64,000 nucleotides of DNA, taken from NCBI RefSeq assembly GCF_024124905.1, contig NZ_JAMXST010000005.1:372001-436000 (forward strand). Direction: 5' to 3'. The notes under the pieces were generated by a model, which saw only the letters and a list, made by a program, of their open reading frames with translations, was not told the origin of the DNA and ran no database searches. Both the position numbers and the translations under genes were made by a program. Each line of letters starts with the position of its first letter. Within the stretch, counting starts at the first letter, position 1. Origin of the DNA: Cellulosimicrobium cellulans. GTDB lineage: Bacteria; Actinomycetota; Actinomycetes; Actinomycetales; Cellulomonadaceae. Shown here piece after piece: positions 38,873 through 47,276 of this stretch.

Positions 38873-40368
38873 GCCCGTACCTCCTCTGGGGGACCCTGCA
38901 CGGCTCCCCCGGCCACCACGACCGGGACCGTCGCGAGCGCGACCGTCCGCGCCGCGAGGTCCACGATCCTCTGCTCGCCGCCGGGCAGCGAGGTCGCGAT
39001 GCGGCCGTCGAGCGGGCGCGTCCACTGCGGGCCGATCCCGTCGACGCCCTGCAGCGCACCCACCACGCCGCCGACCGTCGCGCCGGCGGAGTCGGTGTCC
39101 CACCCCGCGGTGACGGCGATCGCGACGCTCGCGCCGAAGTCGCCGCGGCCGTCCGCGCCGCGCCCCGCGGTGAGCGCGTAGGCGATCACCGCGGCGTTGT
39201 TGAGCACGTGCACCCAGTGCAGGTCGCCGTACGCGGCGTGGATCGCGTCGAGCCCGGCGCGCACGCCCGCCTCGGACGCCTCGCCGTCGCGGCCCGCGTC
39301 CCTGCCGAGCCGGATCGCGGCGGCCAGGCGGCTGCCCGGCGGCACGACGGCGTCCGCCGCGTCGAGCACCTCGTCCACCGTCTCGCAGACCATCGCCGCC
39401 GACGCGAGCGCGGCCGCCCATATCGCGCCGTACGCGCCGTTGCGCGTGTGGCTCAGGCGCGCGTCCGTCCACGCGAGGCGCGCGGCCTCGCGCACGTCGC
39501 CGGGCGAGACCCAGCCGAGCACGTCCGTGCGGATGAGCGCGCCGATCCACTCGCGGAACGGGTTGTGGTGCGTCGCCGTCTCCGGCACCGGCCGCGCGTC
39601 GAGGATGTTGCGGTACGCGGCGCGCTCGGCGGTGAACACGCGGCCCGCGGGCAGCGCGTCGAGCCAGAGCTGCGCGACGTCGTCGGTCGTGAAGCCGCGC
39701 CCGTGCCGCTCCAGCAGGGCGAGCGCGAGGATCGGGTAGTTGAGGTCGTCGTCCTCCGGCATCCCGTCGATGTTCTCCTCGAGCGACGTCGGGGCGCTGC
39801 GCCGGTTCCACGGCCAGCGCGCGGCGACGTCGTCGGGCAGCCCGACGGCGGTGAACCAGCGGTCGAGCGGCCACCGGCCCGTCGCGCGCAGGATCTCCTC
39901 GATCCCGGCGCGCGGGATCTTCTCGACCGGCTTGCCAAGCAGGCAGCCCGCCGCGCGGCCGGTCCAGGCGCCGAGCACGCGGTCGGCGTACGCGGCGTCG
40001 GCGGCGGTGGCGGTTCCGGTCGCCGCGCCGGCGGCCGTGCCGCCGGGAGGCCCGACGGCGCCCGGGCGGGTCGGCAGGCCGGGCGCCGCCGGGAGCGTGG
40101 CGAGGATCGCGTCCCAGTCGTCGGGCTCGTGCGGCGCGGGCGCCGCGGGCAGCGCGTCCAGCTCGACGAGCAGGTCGCGCGCGAGCGCGCGCAGCGCCGG
40201 GGTCGCGGGCACCGGTCCGGCACCGCTCACCGCGGGGACGGGGTCCCCGCCCGCAGCGGTCCAGCGCTCGCGCACGTCGGCGAGCGCCGCAGGGTCCTTG
40301 CCCTCCGCCGTCGCCTGGACGAGCTCGTGCGCGAGGAGGTCCTCGGGCTGGGCCCAGGTGAGCCTCAC
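38869..40368 (-). CDS. ADP-ribosylglycohydrolase-family protein, long form
   Basis: A 499-residue protein with about 125 extra N-terminal residues (helical, Ala/Pro-rich), then the ADP-ribosylglycohydrolase fold. The Mg2+-binding acid clusters appear as MPEDDDLNYPILALALLERH and, near the end, TAGWDTDSAGATVGGVVGAL; GAWTGRAAGCLLGKPVEKIP marks the start of the domain. Family members cleave N- or O-ribosyl bonds, for example of ADP-ribosyl arginine or dinitrogenase reductase. Here, between an ABC importer and ribokinase, a role on an imported small riboside is more likely (inference). The GTG at 40368 overlaps the upstream stop by 4 bp. It differs strongly from its neighbour, so the pair may act on different linkages. 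Confidence 0.88.
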   Translation of the reverse strand: MRLTWAQPEDLLAHELVQATAEGKDPAALADVRERWTAAGGDPVPAVSGAGPVPATPALRALARDLLVELDALPAAPAPHEPDDWDAILATLPAAPGLPTRPGAVGPPGGTAAGAATGTATAADAAYADRVLGAWTGRAAGCLLGKPVEKIPRAGIEEILRATGRWPLDRWFTAVGLPDDVAARWPWNRRSAPTSLEENIDGMPEDDDLNYPILALALLERHGRGFTTDDVAQLWLDALPAGRVFTAERAAYRNILDARPVPETATHHNPFREWIGALIRTDVLGWVSPGDVREAARLAWTDARLSHTRNGAYGAIWAAALASAAMVCETVDEVLDAADAVVPPGSRLAAAIRLGRDAGRDGEASEAGVRAGLDAIHAAYGDLHWVHVLNNAAVIAYALTAGRGADGRGDFGASVAIAVTAGWDTDSAGATVGGVVGALQGVDGIGPQWTRPLDGRIATSLPGGEQRIVDLAARTVALATVPVVVAGGAVQGPPEEVRA

Positions 40369-41594
40369 GCCGGGTCACCCGCCCGCGCGGGCTGCGCCGC
40401 GCCGTCGGGCACGCCGGGTCCGCTCCCGTCCACGGACGCGCCGCCGAGCTCGGCGAGCGCGCGCAGGCGCGACGTGGCGCGCTCGCGGTCGGAGCGGAGG
40501 ATGTCCGCCGCCGCGGACGCCATGAGGCGACCCGTCTCGCGGATGTCCATGCGGCTCGCGTCCTCGATCGCGTCGAGCCACTCGTCCGGCACGACGGCGG
40601 TCCCGCCCAGCCCGGCGCACACGGCACCGGCCATGACGGCGATCGAGTCGGCGTCGCGCCCGTAGTTCACGGCGCCGAGCACGGCGCCGCGGAAGTCGCC
40701 GTGGTGCCCGAGCACGAACCCGAGCGCGGCGGGCAGCTCCTCGATGGACTTGGTGCGCGACGGGCGCCGCGCGTCCATCGACATCTGCCGGTACGCGGGC
40801 CCGACGGAGTCGAACGGCGCGACCGTGTCGCGGATCAGCCGCGCGAGGGCGCGCTCCTCCTCGTCGGTGGTGGGCGCCGTCGTCCAGCCGTCGAAGGCGT
40901 CGACGACGGCGCGCAGCGCGGCGGCCGTGCCGTCGTGCGCGACGTCGAGCGCGGCGTGCACGACGTCGTCGACCGTCGCCCCGGGCGCGACGGACGCGGC
41001 GACCATGGCCGCGAACACGCCCGCGGCCTCGCGGCCGTAGCTCGACTGGTGCGCGCCCGTGAGGTCGATCGCCTCGGCGTACGCGCCGCGGGGGTCGCCC
41101 GCGTTCGCGAGGCCGACCGGCGCGACGTACATCGCCGCGCCGCAGTTGACGACGTTCCCGACGCCCGCCTCGCGCGGGTCGACGTGCCCGTAGTGCAGGC
41201 GCGCGACGATCCACTTCTCGGCGAGGAACACGCGCTGGAGCAGCAGCGCGGTCGACTCGAGCTCGGGGATCCACCGCGGCTCGCCGATCATGAGCGGCAC
41301 GAGGTCCTCGGCCATCGCGTACGCGTCGAGGTGCTCGCGCCGCTTCGCGTACACCTCCACGAGCGCGCGCGTCATGAGGGTGTCGTCCGTGACGTGCCCG
41401 TCGCCCTTGTGGTAGGGCGCGATCGGACGCGCGTCCTGCCAGTTCGGGTACCAGGGCTCGACGATCCCCGTCACGCGCCCCCCGTGGCGCTCCTCGATCT
41501 GCTCGGGGGTCCAGCCCTCGGTGGCGCCCCCCAGCGCGTCCCCCACCGCCGCTCCGGTGATCACTGCCACCGCTCGGTCGTCCAGCCAGGTCAC
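40365..41594 (-). CDS. ADP-ribosylglycohydrolase-family protein, short form
   Basis: A 409-residue ADP-ribosylglycohydrolase-fold protein. GAAVGDALGGATEGWTPEQI marks the start and GHVTDDTLMTRAL holds the first metal-binding DDT; YGRDADSIAVMAGAVCAGLG holds the second acid cluster. The metal residues look intact, so it should be an active hydrolase on a ribosyl or related glycosyl bond. The GTG at 41594 follows GGGAG by 6-7 nt. It directly precedes the second family member and ribokinase. Family members outside classical ADP-ribosyl chemistry are poorly known; this operon suggests a nutrient-processing role. Confidence 0.88.
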   Translation of the reverse strand: MTWLDDRAVAVITGAAVGDALGGATEGWTPEQIEERHGGRVTGIVEPWYPNWQDARPIAPYHKGDGHVTDDTLMTRALVEVYAKRREHLDAYAMAEDLVPLMIGEPRWIPELESTALLLQRVFLAEKWIVARLHYGHVDPREAGVGNVVNCGAAMYVAPVGLANAGDPRGAYAEAIDLTGAHQSSYGREAAGVFAAMVAASVAPGATVDDVVHAALDVAHDGTAAALRAVVDAFDGWTTAPTTDEEERALARLIRDTVAPFDSVGPAYRQMSMDARRPSRTKSIEELPAALGFVLGHHGDFRGAVLGAVNYGRDADSIAVMAGAVCAGLGGTAVVPDEWLDAIEDASRMDIRETGRLMASAAADILRSDRERATSRLRALAELGGASVDGSGPGVPDGAAQPARAGDPA

Positions 41595-41664
41595 GGTCCA
41601 CTCCCTGTCGATCTCTCCTCGGCGCGGGTCGCGCCCGGTGCGACCCGTGGGGGCCGCGGTTCCC

Positions 41665-41697
41665 GGCGGGGGCGGTCGACCACCGACCGACCCCGCC
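41665..41697 (-). terminator. Hairpin between binding protein and hydrolase genes
   Basis: GGCGGGGGCGGTCGACC and its near-complement CGACCGACCCCGCC form a stem of about 14 bp in the 113-bp gap after the binding-protein stop. Such hairpins often stop part of transcription or protect the upstream message, so that binding protein is made in excess. Confidence 0.5.
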
Positions 41698-41707
41698 GCT
41701 TGTCCTG

Positions 41708-42997
41708 CTACTTGGTGATCTCGTCCCAGCCCGACTCGAGCTCGGTCGCGAGCTGGTCGGCGTCGATCTCCTGGGCGAGGAACTTCTGGTACGCGGGCGT
41801 CGCGACCGTGTCCTTCCACTGCGCGTACGCGTCGACGAACAGGTACGGCGCGGACGTGAGGAACTGACCGGACGAGAGGATCGTCGACCAGCCGTTCTCG
41901 TCGCCGAGCGACGTCGCCATGGCCTCCTGCGCCGACGTCGTCGCCGGGATGAGCGCGTCCGCCTCGTTGAGCGCAGCGAGGTTCTCGGTGTCGGTGAAGA
42001 ACTCGATGAACTCCGCGGACTCCTCGACGTGCTCGGAGTCGATGTTCACCGACAGGGTCTGCGGGTTGGCGGCCTGCTCGGCGCCGTCGGGACCCTCGAG
42101 CGGAGGCAGCACGACCCAGTCGAAGCCCTCGGGCGCGTCGTTGGCGATGTTCGCGGCCTGGAACGAGCCCTGGATCGTCATCGCGACCTGGCCGCCGTAG
42201 AACGACGCGAGCGTCTCCGACCCGGACTGCGTGAGGGTCACCGGCAGCACCGTGTTGTCGGTGTGCGCCATCTCGTCGACGAGCTCCGGCAGCGCCATCT
42301 CGCCCTCGCCGATGGTGATGCTCGCGTCGGCGCCGGTGCCCTCGAAGTACTGGCCGCCGAACCCGGGAGCCATCGCCATGAACGCGGCCGTCGGGCTCGC
42401 GAGCCCCCACCCGAGCCCGTACGCGCCGTCCTTCGTGGTGGCCTTGGCGATCTCGCGCAGCTCGTCCCACGTCATGGTCTCGCCCGTGGGGATCTCGACG
42501 CCCGCGGCCTCGAGCATCGTCCTGTTCGCGAACACCATGTAGGACTGCAGCTCGGTCGGGTACGCGATGACCTGGTCGTCGACGGTCACGGAGTCGAGGA
42601 TGCCCTCGGGGATGTCGGCGCGCTTCTCGTCGGACATGTACTCCGACAGGTCGGCCAGGTAGCCGTCCACGGCGAAGGGCACGATGCTCGCCGCCTCGTA
42701 GTGGATGATGTCCGGCGCGGCGCCGCCGTTGAACTGCGTGATGAGCTTGTCGTAGATGCCGTCCCAGCCCGCGGGCACGATCTCGACCTGGACGTCGGGG
42801 TTCGCCTCGTTCCAGTCGGCGACGATCTTCTCGGTCGCCTCGATCGCGGCGGGCTGGTCGGACAGCGACTGGAACTTCAGCGTCACGGGGCCGCCGTCGG
42901 TGCCGTCGTCCCCGCTGCCGCCCCCGCTGGAGCAGGACGCGACGAGCAGGGTCGTGATCGTGAGGCATGCGGCGATGGACGCACCACGAGTCTTCAT
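41708..42997 (-). CDS. CUT1-type extracellular solute-binding lipoprotein
   Basis: A 429-residue binding protein of family 1. The lipobox is LVASC with Cys at about 22, followed by SSGGGSGDDGTDGG. The mature part has VTLKFQSLSDQP, WNEANPDVQVEIVPAGWDGI, APDIIHYEAAS and the usual two-lobe pattern. It should capture the substrate outside the cell and deliver it to the two permeases at 43040 and 43871. The ATG at 42997 follows GAAAGG. The gene order, permeases before binding protein, is less common. The ligand is unknown; the context suggests a riboside or other glycoside. Confidence 0.9.
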   Translation of the reverse strand: MKTRGASIAACLTITTLLVASCSSGGGSGDDGTDGGPVTLKFQSLSDQPAAIEATEKIVADWNEANPDVQVEIVPAGWDGIYDKLITQFNGGAAPDIIHYEAASIVPFAVDGYLADLSEYMSDEKRADIPEGILDSVTVDDQVIAYPTELQSYMVFANRTMLEAAGVEIPTGETMTWDELREIAKATTKDGAYGLGWGLASPTAAFMAMAPGFGGQYFEGTGADASITIGEGEMALPELVDEMAHTDNTVLPVTLTQSGSETLASFYGGQVAMTIQGSFQAANIANDAPEGFDWVVLPPLEGPDGAEQAANPQTLSVNIDSEHVEESAEFIEFFTDTENLAALNEADALIPATTSAQEAMATSLGDENGWSTILSSGQFLTSAPYLFVDAYAQWKDTVATPAYQKFLAQEIDADQLATELESGWDEITK

Positions 42998-43039
42998 GGT
43001 TCTACCTTTCGGGTGGGGGTGGTTCGGGGGTTCATGGGG

Positions 43040-43867
43040 TCACCCCTTGACGGCGCCGGACAGCAGGCCGCCGGTGAGCTTCTTCTGCATGATCGAGAAG
43101 AAGACGATGCTGGGGATGGCCGCGAGCACGGAGCCCGCGGCGAGGGGACCGAGCGCCACCTTGCCCTCGCCGCCGATGAACATCTTCAGCGTGATGGGCA
43201 GCGTGTAGTTCTCGGGCGACTGGAGCAGGACGAGCGCGAAGAAGAACTCGTTCCACGAGGACACGAAGCTGAACATCGCCGTCGCGACGATGCCCGGCAT
43301 GAGCAGCGGGAAGACGATCGTGCGGAGCACGGTGAACCGGCTCGCGCCGTCCATCGAGCCCGCCTCCTCCAGGTCGACCGGGATCGCGGAGACGTAGCCC
43401 TGCATCATCCACAACGCGAACGGGAGGGTGTACGTGGTGTGGACGAGCGTCAGCCCGACGAGCGAGTCCGTGAGCCCGATGGTCCGCAGGATGAGGAACA
43501 GCGGCAGGATGATGAGGATCACCGGGAACACCTGGCTCACCAGGATCCAGCCGACGCCCGCCGCGCGGATCTTGCCGCGCAGGCGCGCGAGCACGTACGA
43601 CGCCGGCAGCGCGATGACGATGACGAGCATCGTCGAGACGACCGCGACGATCGCGCTGTTCCACGCCGAGCGCACGAGGCCCTGCCGCGAGAGCGCCTGG
43701 GAGTAGTTCTCCCAGTGGAAGTCCTGCGGGACCAGGCTCACGGTGAGCGAGTTGAGCTCGCCCGACGACTTGAGCGAGGCCGAGATGAGCCACAGCAGCG
43801 GGAAGCCGAGGAAGAGGATGTAGAACGCCAGGGCCACGTACTGGGCCGGGCGGACGAGTGCGCGCAC
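43040..43867 (-). CDS. ABC sugar permease, MalG type
   Basis: A 275-residue inner-membrane permease with six predicted helices. The EAA loop that docks on the ATPase reads VDLEEAGSMDGASRFTVLRT, and the C-terminus has the MalG-like LTGGLLSGAVKG. It starts with GTG at 43867, only 3 bp after the other permease's stop. It pairs with the permease at 43871 and the binding protein at 41708. No ATPase gene lies in the operon. Confidence 0.92.
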   Translation of the reverse strand: MRALVRPAQYVALAFYILFLGFPLLWLISASLKSSGELNSLTVSLVPQDFHWENYSQALSRQGLVRSAWNSAIVAVVSTMLVIVIALPASYVLARLRGKIRAAGVGWILVSQVFPVILIILPLFLILRTIGLTDSLVGLTLVHTTYTLPFALWMMQGYVSAIPVDLEEAGSMDGASRFTVLRTIVFPLLMPGIVATAMFSFVSSWNEFFFALVLLQSPENYTLPITLKMFIGGEGKVALGPLAAGSVLAAIPSIVFFSIMQKKLTGGLLSGAVKG

Positions 43868-43870
43868 GGG

Positions 43871-44833
43871 TCAGCTCTCCTTCTCGGAGCGGAACTGCGA
43901 CCGCAGGTAGATCGCGAGCAGGAGGACGACGACGACCACGAGGACCACGCCCATCGCGGCGGCGTAGCCGATGTTCCGGTTCTTGAACGCCTCCAGGTAC
44001 GTGAAGAGCATCGGCAGCATGGTCCGACCGCCCGGCCCGCCCTCGGTGAGCACGTAGACCAGCGAGAACGAGTTGAAGTTCCAGATGAAGTTCAGCGACG
44101 TGATGGACGTGATGATCGGCCGCAGGCTGGGGAGCGTCACCGCCGTGAACCGGCGCCACGCGCCCGCGCCGTCCATCGCCGCGGCCTCGTGCAGCTCCTC
44201 CGGGATCTGCTGGAGCCCGGCGAGCAGCGTCACGGTGGTCTGCGGCATGCCGACCCACACCCCGACGACGATCACCGCGGGCAGCGCGGTGGAGAAGTCC
44301 GCGAGCCAGTTGACGTCGTCCGGGAGCCCGAGGGCGCCGAGGAACGCGTTGAGCGGCCCGGCGTTGGGCGAGTAGATCATCTGCCACATGATCGCCACGA
44401 CGACCGGCGGCATGGCCCACGGGATGAGCGCGAGGACGCGCGTCAGCCCCTGGAGCCGGAGCCCGGAGTTGAGCAGGAGCGCGAGGCCCATCGCCGCGAC
44501 GAGCTGGAGCAGCGTCACCGAGACGGCCCAGATCATGCCGATGCGGAACGAGTCCCAGAAGAACGAGTTGTCCGCGAGGCGCACGAAGTTGTCGACGCCC
44601 ACGAACTGGTAGTCCGGGTGGCGCACGAGCCGGGCGTCGGTGAACGCCAGGGCCACGCCCATGACGAGCGGCGCGACGCTCAGCACGAGGATCGGCAGGA
44701 GCGACGGCATGACGAGCGCGATCGCCTCGCGCCGCTTGGCGCGCGCCATCCCGCCGGTCCGGCGCGGGGCGCCCCGGTCGGGCCGACGCGCCGCGGCGGC
44801 GTGCGGGTCGCCCGCCAGGGTCGGGGCGCTCAT
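43871..44833 (-). CDS. ABC sugar permease, MalF type
   Basis: A 320-residue permease with six helices and the EAA motif ELHEAAAMDGAGAWRRFTAV. It ends in a charged tail (LRSQFRSEKES). The ATG at 44833 overlaps the LacI stop by 4 bp, so regulator and transporter are co-transcribed. It forms the transmembrane channel with the MalG-type partner. The ATPase must come from elsewhere. Confidence 0.92.
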   Translation of the reverse strand: MSAPTLAGDPHAAAARRPDRGAPRRTGGMARAKRREAIALVMPSLLPILVLSVAPLVMGVALAFTDARLVRHPDYQFVGVDNFVRLADNSFFWDSFRIGMIWAVSVTLLQLVAAMGLALLLNSGLRLQGLTRVLALIPWAMPPVVVAIMWQMIYSPNAGPLNAFLGALGLPDDVNWLADFSTALPAVIVVGVWVGMPQTTVTLLAGLQQIPEELHEAAAMDGAGAWRRFTAVTLPSLRPIITSITSLNFIWNFNSFSLVYVLTEGGPGGRTMLPMLFTYLEAFKNRNIGYAAAMGVVLVVVVVLLLAIYLRSQFRSEKES

Positions 44834-45930
44834 CGGCGGTCACCTCCGGTCGTGGCGGCCGTGGCGTCCTGCCCGACGGCGCCGCTCACCCCGCCCTGCG
44901 CCCCCGCCTCGGGCGTCGCGGCGGTCGACTCGCGCACGACGAGGCGCGGTCCGACGGCGGTGTGCCGCCCGGCCTGCGCGTCGCCGTCCACGAGGTCGAC
45001 GACGAGCTCCGCGGCGATCCGCCCGCGCTCGGTCGAGCCGAGCGAGACGCTCGTGAGGCTGGGCTGGAACACCCGCCCGATCTCGGTGTCGTCCATGCCG
45101 GTCACGGCGACGTCCTCGGGGACCGACAGCCCGCGCTCGCGCACGGCCCGGATCGCGCCGATCGCGAGCAGGTCGTTGGCCGCGACGATCGCGTCGGGGC
45201 GGGCGCCGTCGTCGGTCCCGTCGAGGAGCGCGAGCGTGGCCGCGAGGCCCGCCGCGACGGTGAAGTCCGCCGCGACGACGGCGTCGGCACGCTCGCCCGT
45301 GAAGTCGTCGGCGCGCGTCGCGGCGTCGAAGCCGCGCTGCCGCGCCTCACCGGGCGTGGTGTCGAGAGGGCCGTTGAGGAACGCGAGGCGGCGGCGGCCG
45401 AGGCCGAGCAGGTGACGCACGGCCTCGCCGATGCCGCCCGCCGAGTCGGTGGACACGGAGTCAATGCCGCGGTCGGCCAGGGTGCGGCCGATGACGACGA
45501 CGGGCACGGGTGCCTGCCGGATCTCCTCGACGAGCTCGTCGTCGGTGCGCAGCGGGCTGAGGATCATCGCGTCGACGAACCCGCTCGACAGGCTGCGCAC
45601 GAGCTCGACGGTCGACCGCGTGGTGTCCCCCGTCGTCATGACGACCACGCGGTACCCGTGCGGCGCGAGCACCTCGTGGATCGCCGTCATCATCTCGACG
45701 TAGACGGGGTTGCCGATGTCGGCGACGGCGAACGCGACCTGGAACGTCTTCTTCAGGCGCAGCGAGCGCCCGATCGCGTCCGGGCTGTAGCCGAGCTCGG
45801 TGGCCGCGGCGCGCACGCGCTCGACCATCGCCGGGCTCGCGCCCGTCCCGTGCAGGGCGCGGGAGGTCGAGGCCAGGGAGACCCCGGCCCGCTGTGCCAC
45901 CTGGATCAGCGTGGCGCGTGATGACGTCAC
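44830..45930 (-). CDS. LacI-family repressor of the ribosyl-compound operon
   Basis: A 366-residue regulator with an N-terminal LacI HTH (LIQVAQRAGVSLASTSRALH) and hinge, then a periplasmic-binding-protein-like ligand domain (FQVAFAVADIGNPVYVEMMT, RRLAFLNGPLDTTPGEARQR, AIVAANDLLAIGAIRAVRER, VAVTGMDDTEIGRV). The GTG at 45930 follows GAGG at about 9 nt; longer open frame upstream runs over the operators and was rejected. It is the first gene of its own operon, and two TGGAAACGTTTCC(A/G) palindromes lie at 36 and 71 bp upstream. Autoregulation with release by the imported compound or an intermediate is the likely logic. Confidence 0.9.
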   Translation of the reverse strand: MTSSRATLIQVAQRAGVSLASTSRALHGTGASPAMVERVRAAATELGYSPDAIGRSLRLKKTFQVAFAVADIGNPVYVEMMTAIHEVLAPHGYRVVVMTTGDTTRSTVELVRSLSSGFVDAMILSPLRTDDELVEEIRQAPVPVVVIGRTLADRGIDSVSTDSAGGIGEAVRHLLGLGRRRLAFLNGPLDTTPGEARQRGFDAATRADDFTGERADAVVAADFTVAAGLAATLALLDGTDDGARPDAIVAANDLLAIGAIRAVRERGLSVPEDVAVTGMDDTEIGRVFQPSLTSVSLGSTERGRIAAELVVDLVDGDAQAGRHTAVGPRLVVRESTAATPEAGAQGGVSGAVGQDATAATTGGDRR

Positions 45931-45966
45931 TGTCGTCCACCTCGTCGTCGAAGGACCGTCGCGTTT

Positions 45967-45980
45967 TGGAAACGTTTCCA
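45967..45980. promoter_or_regulatory. LacI-type operator O1 (TGGAAACGTTTCCA)
   Basis: A perfect 14-bp palindrome with the central CG pair typical of LacI/GalR operators, 36 bp upstream of the LacI start. Confidence 0.85.
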
Positions 45981-46001
45981 GATCGGCGACCATGACCGCT
46001 C

Positions 46002-46015
46002 TGGAAACGTTTCCG
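46002..46015. promoter_or_regulatory. LacI-type operator O2 (TGGAAACGTTTCCG)
   Basis: 13 of 14 bases match O1. The centre-to-centre distance is 35 bp. It could also affect the GH19 gene that starts at 46196 in the other direction. Confidence 0.8.
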
Positions 46016-46195
46016 GATTGCGCACACTCTCGCACCCGCCGAGCCCGGACGTCAACCCCTCGGCACGCCCTCGCCGAGGACCGGGGCCCTGCCTCGCGCC
46101 TCCCCGGGGTACGGGGTTCCGCGTACGGGGGTTGTCCACCGTGGCGACGCCCCACCAGGCTCGAACCGACCCGACCATCGACGAAAGGTGCACCG

Positions 46196-47176
46196 ATGCA
46201 CACCCGAGCTCTGGCGTCGCCCTCCCCCGCGGCGGCCGCCGCGGTCGCCCAGCGCCCCGCTTCCCGTCCCCTCGCCCTGCTCCTCGCCGTCTTCCTCGTG
46301 CTCGCGGGAGCGCTCTCCTGGGCGGTCGCCGGGCCGGCGCAGCAGGCGCACGCCGCGACCTGCGCCCCCGCGTGGAGCTCCGGCGCCGTCTACCTGGGCG
46401 GCGCCGTCGTCTCCCACGGCGGCCAGAACTGGAAGGCCGGCTGGTGGACCCAGGGCGAGACGCCCGGCACCACCGGCGAGTGGGGCGTCTGGCGCTCCCA
46501 GGGCGCGTGCGGCGGCGGGACCGACCCGGGCAACCCCGGCAACCCCGGCAACCCGAGCGGCTTCGTCGTCTCCGAGGCCCAGTTCAACCAGATGTTCCCG
46601 AACCGGAACGCGTTCTACACGTACCAGGGCCTGGTCGACGCGTTGTCGGCCTACCCGGCCTTCGCGACGACGGGCGGCACCGAGGTCGCCAAGCGCGAGG
46701 CTGCGGCGTTCCTCGCCAACGTCGACCACGAGACCGGCGGGCTCGTCTACATCAAGGAGATCAACACCGCGAACTACCCGCACTACTGCGACGCCTCGAA
46801 GCCGTACGGCTGCCCCGCGGGCCAGAGCGCGTACTACGGCAAGGGTCCGATCCAGCTCAGCTGGAACTACAACTACAAGGCGGCCGGTGACGCGCTCGGC
46901 ATCGACCTGCTCAACAACCCCTACCTCGTGGAGCAGAACTCGGCCGTCGCCTGGAAGACGGGCCTGTGGTACTGGAACACGCAGTCCGGGCCGGGCACGA
47001 TGACCGGCCACCAGGCGATCGTCAACGGCGCCGGCTTCGGCGAGACGATCCGCTCCATCAACGGCTCTCTCGAGTGCAACGGCGGCAACCCGGCGCAGGT
47101 GCAGTCGCGCATCGCGGCGTTCCAGCGCTTCGCGCAGATCCTCGGCACGACGACGGGCTCGAACCTGTCCTGCTGA
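46196..47176 (+). CDS. Secreted GH19 chitinase with N-terminal carbohydrate-binding module
   Basis: A 326-residue exported chitinase. The signal peptide (1-53, LALLLAVFLVLAGAL...AHA) is followed by a CBM5/12-type chitin-binding module (about 55-105, APAWSSGAVYLGGAVVSHGG, NWKAGWWTQGETP), a Gly-Asn-Pro linker with PGN repeats, and a GH19 catalytic domain (about 122-326). Catalytic Glu179 and Glu188 lie in DHETGGLVYIKE. Chitin oligomers would be cut with inversion. The ATG at 46196 follows GAAAGG. The catalytic domain closely resembles the leaderless enzyme at 30145. It shares its upstream region with the LacI operators, so co-regulation cannot be excluded. Confidence 0.93.
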   Translation: MHTRALASPSPAAAAAVAQRPASRPLALLLAVFLVLAGALSWAVAGPAQQAHAATCAPAWSSGAVYLGGAVVSHGGQNWKAGWWTQGETPGTTGEWGVWRSQGACGGGTDPGNPGNPGNPSGFVVSEAQFNQMFPNRNAFYTYQGLVDALSAYPAFATTGGTEVAKREAAAFLANVDHETGGLVYIKEINTANYPHYCDASKPYGCPAGQSAYYGKGPIQLSWNYNYKAAGDALGIDLLNNPYLVEQNSAVAWKTGLWYWNTQSGPGTMTGHQAIVNGAGFGETIRSINGSLECNGGNPAQVQSRIAAFQRFAQILGTTTGSNLSC

Positions 47177-47197
47177 CCGTCCGTCCGGCGCAGACGA

Positions 47198-47231
47198 CCG
47201 TGGCCCGTCCCGACCCGGGGGCGGGCCACGG
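47198..47231. repeat. 34-bp hairpin repeat, left copy
   Basis: A stem-loop with arms CCGTGGCCCG and CGGGCCACGG, after the chitinase stop at 47176. Its full 34 bases equal the exact reverse complement of 47737-47770. Confidence 0.85.
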
Positions 47232-47263
47232 TCGCGGACGACGAGCCCCGCCCGGGGCACCGG

Positions 47264-47269
47264 TAGGTT
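47264..47269 (+). promoter_or_regulatory. -10 box (TAGGTT), leaderless start at 47277
   Basis: TAGGTT ends 7 nt before the ATG at 47277, and no ribosome-binding site is present. Confidence 0.45.
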
Positions 47270-47276
47270 CGGCGGC

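Noticed and set aside
42029-45415. Long plus-strand frame opposite the LacI/permease operon
   Set aside because: Composition is His/Arg/Asp/Glu-rich low complexity typical of antisense frames in GC-rich DNA.
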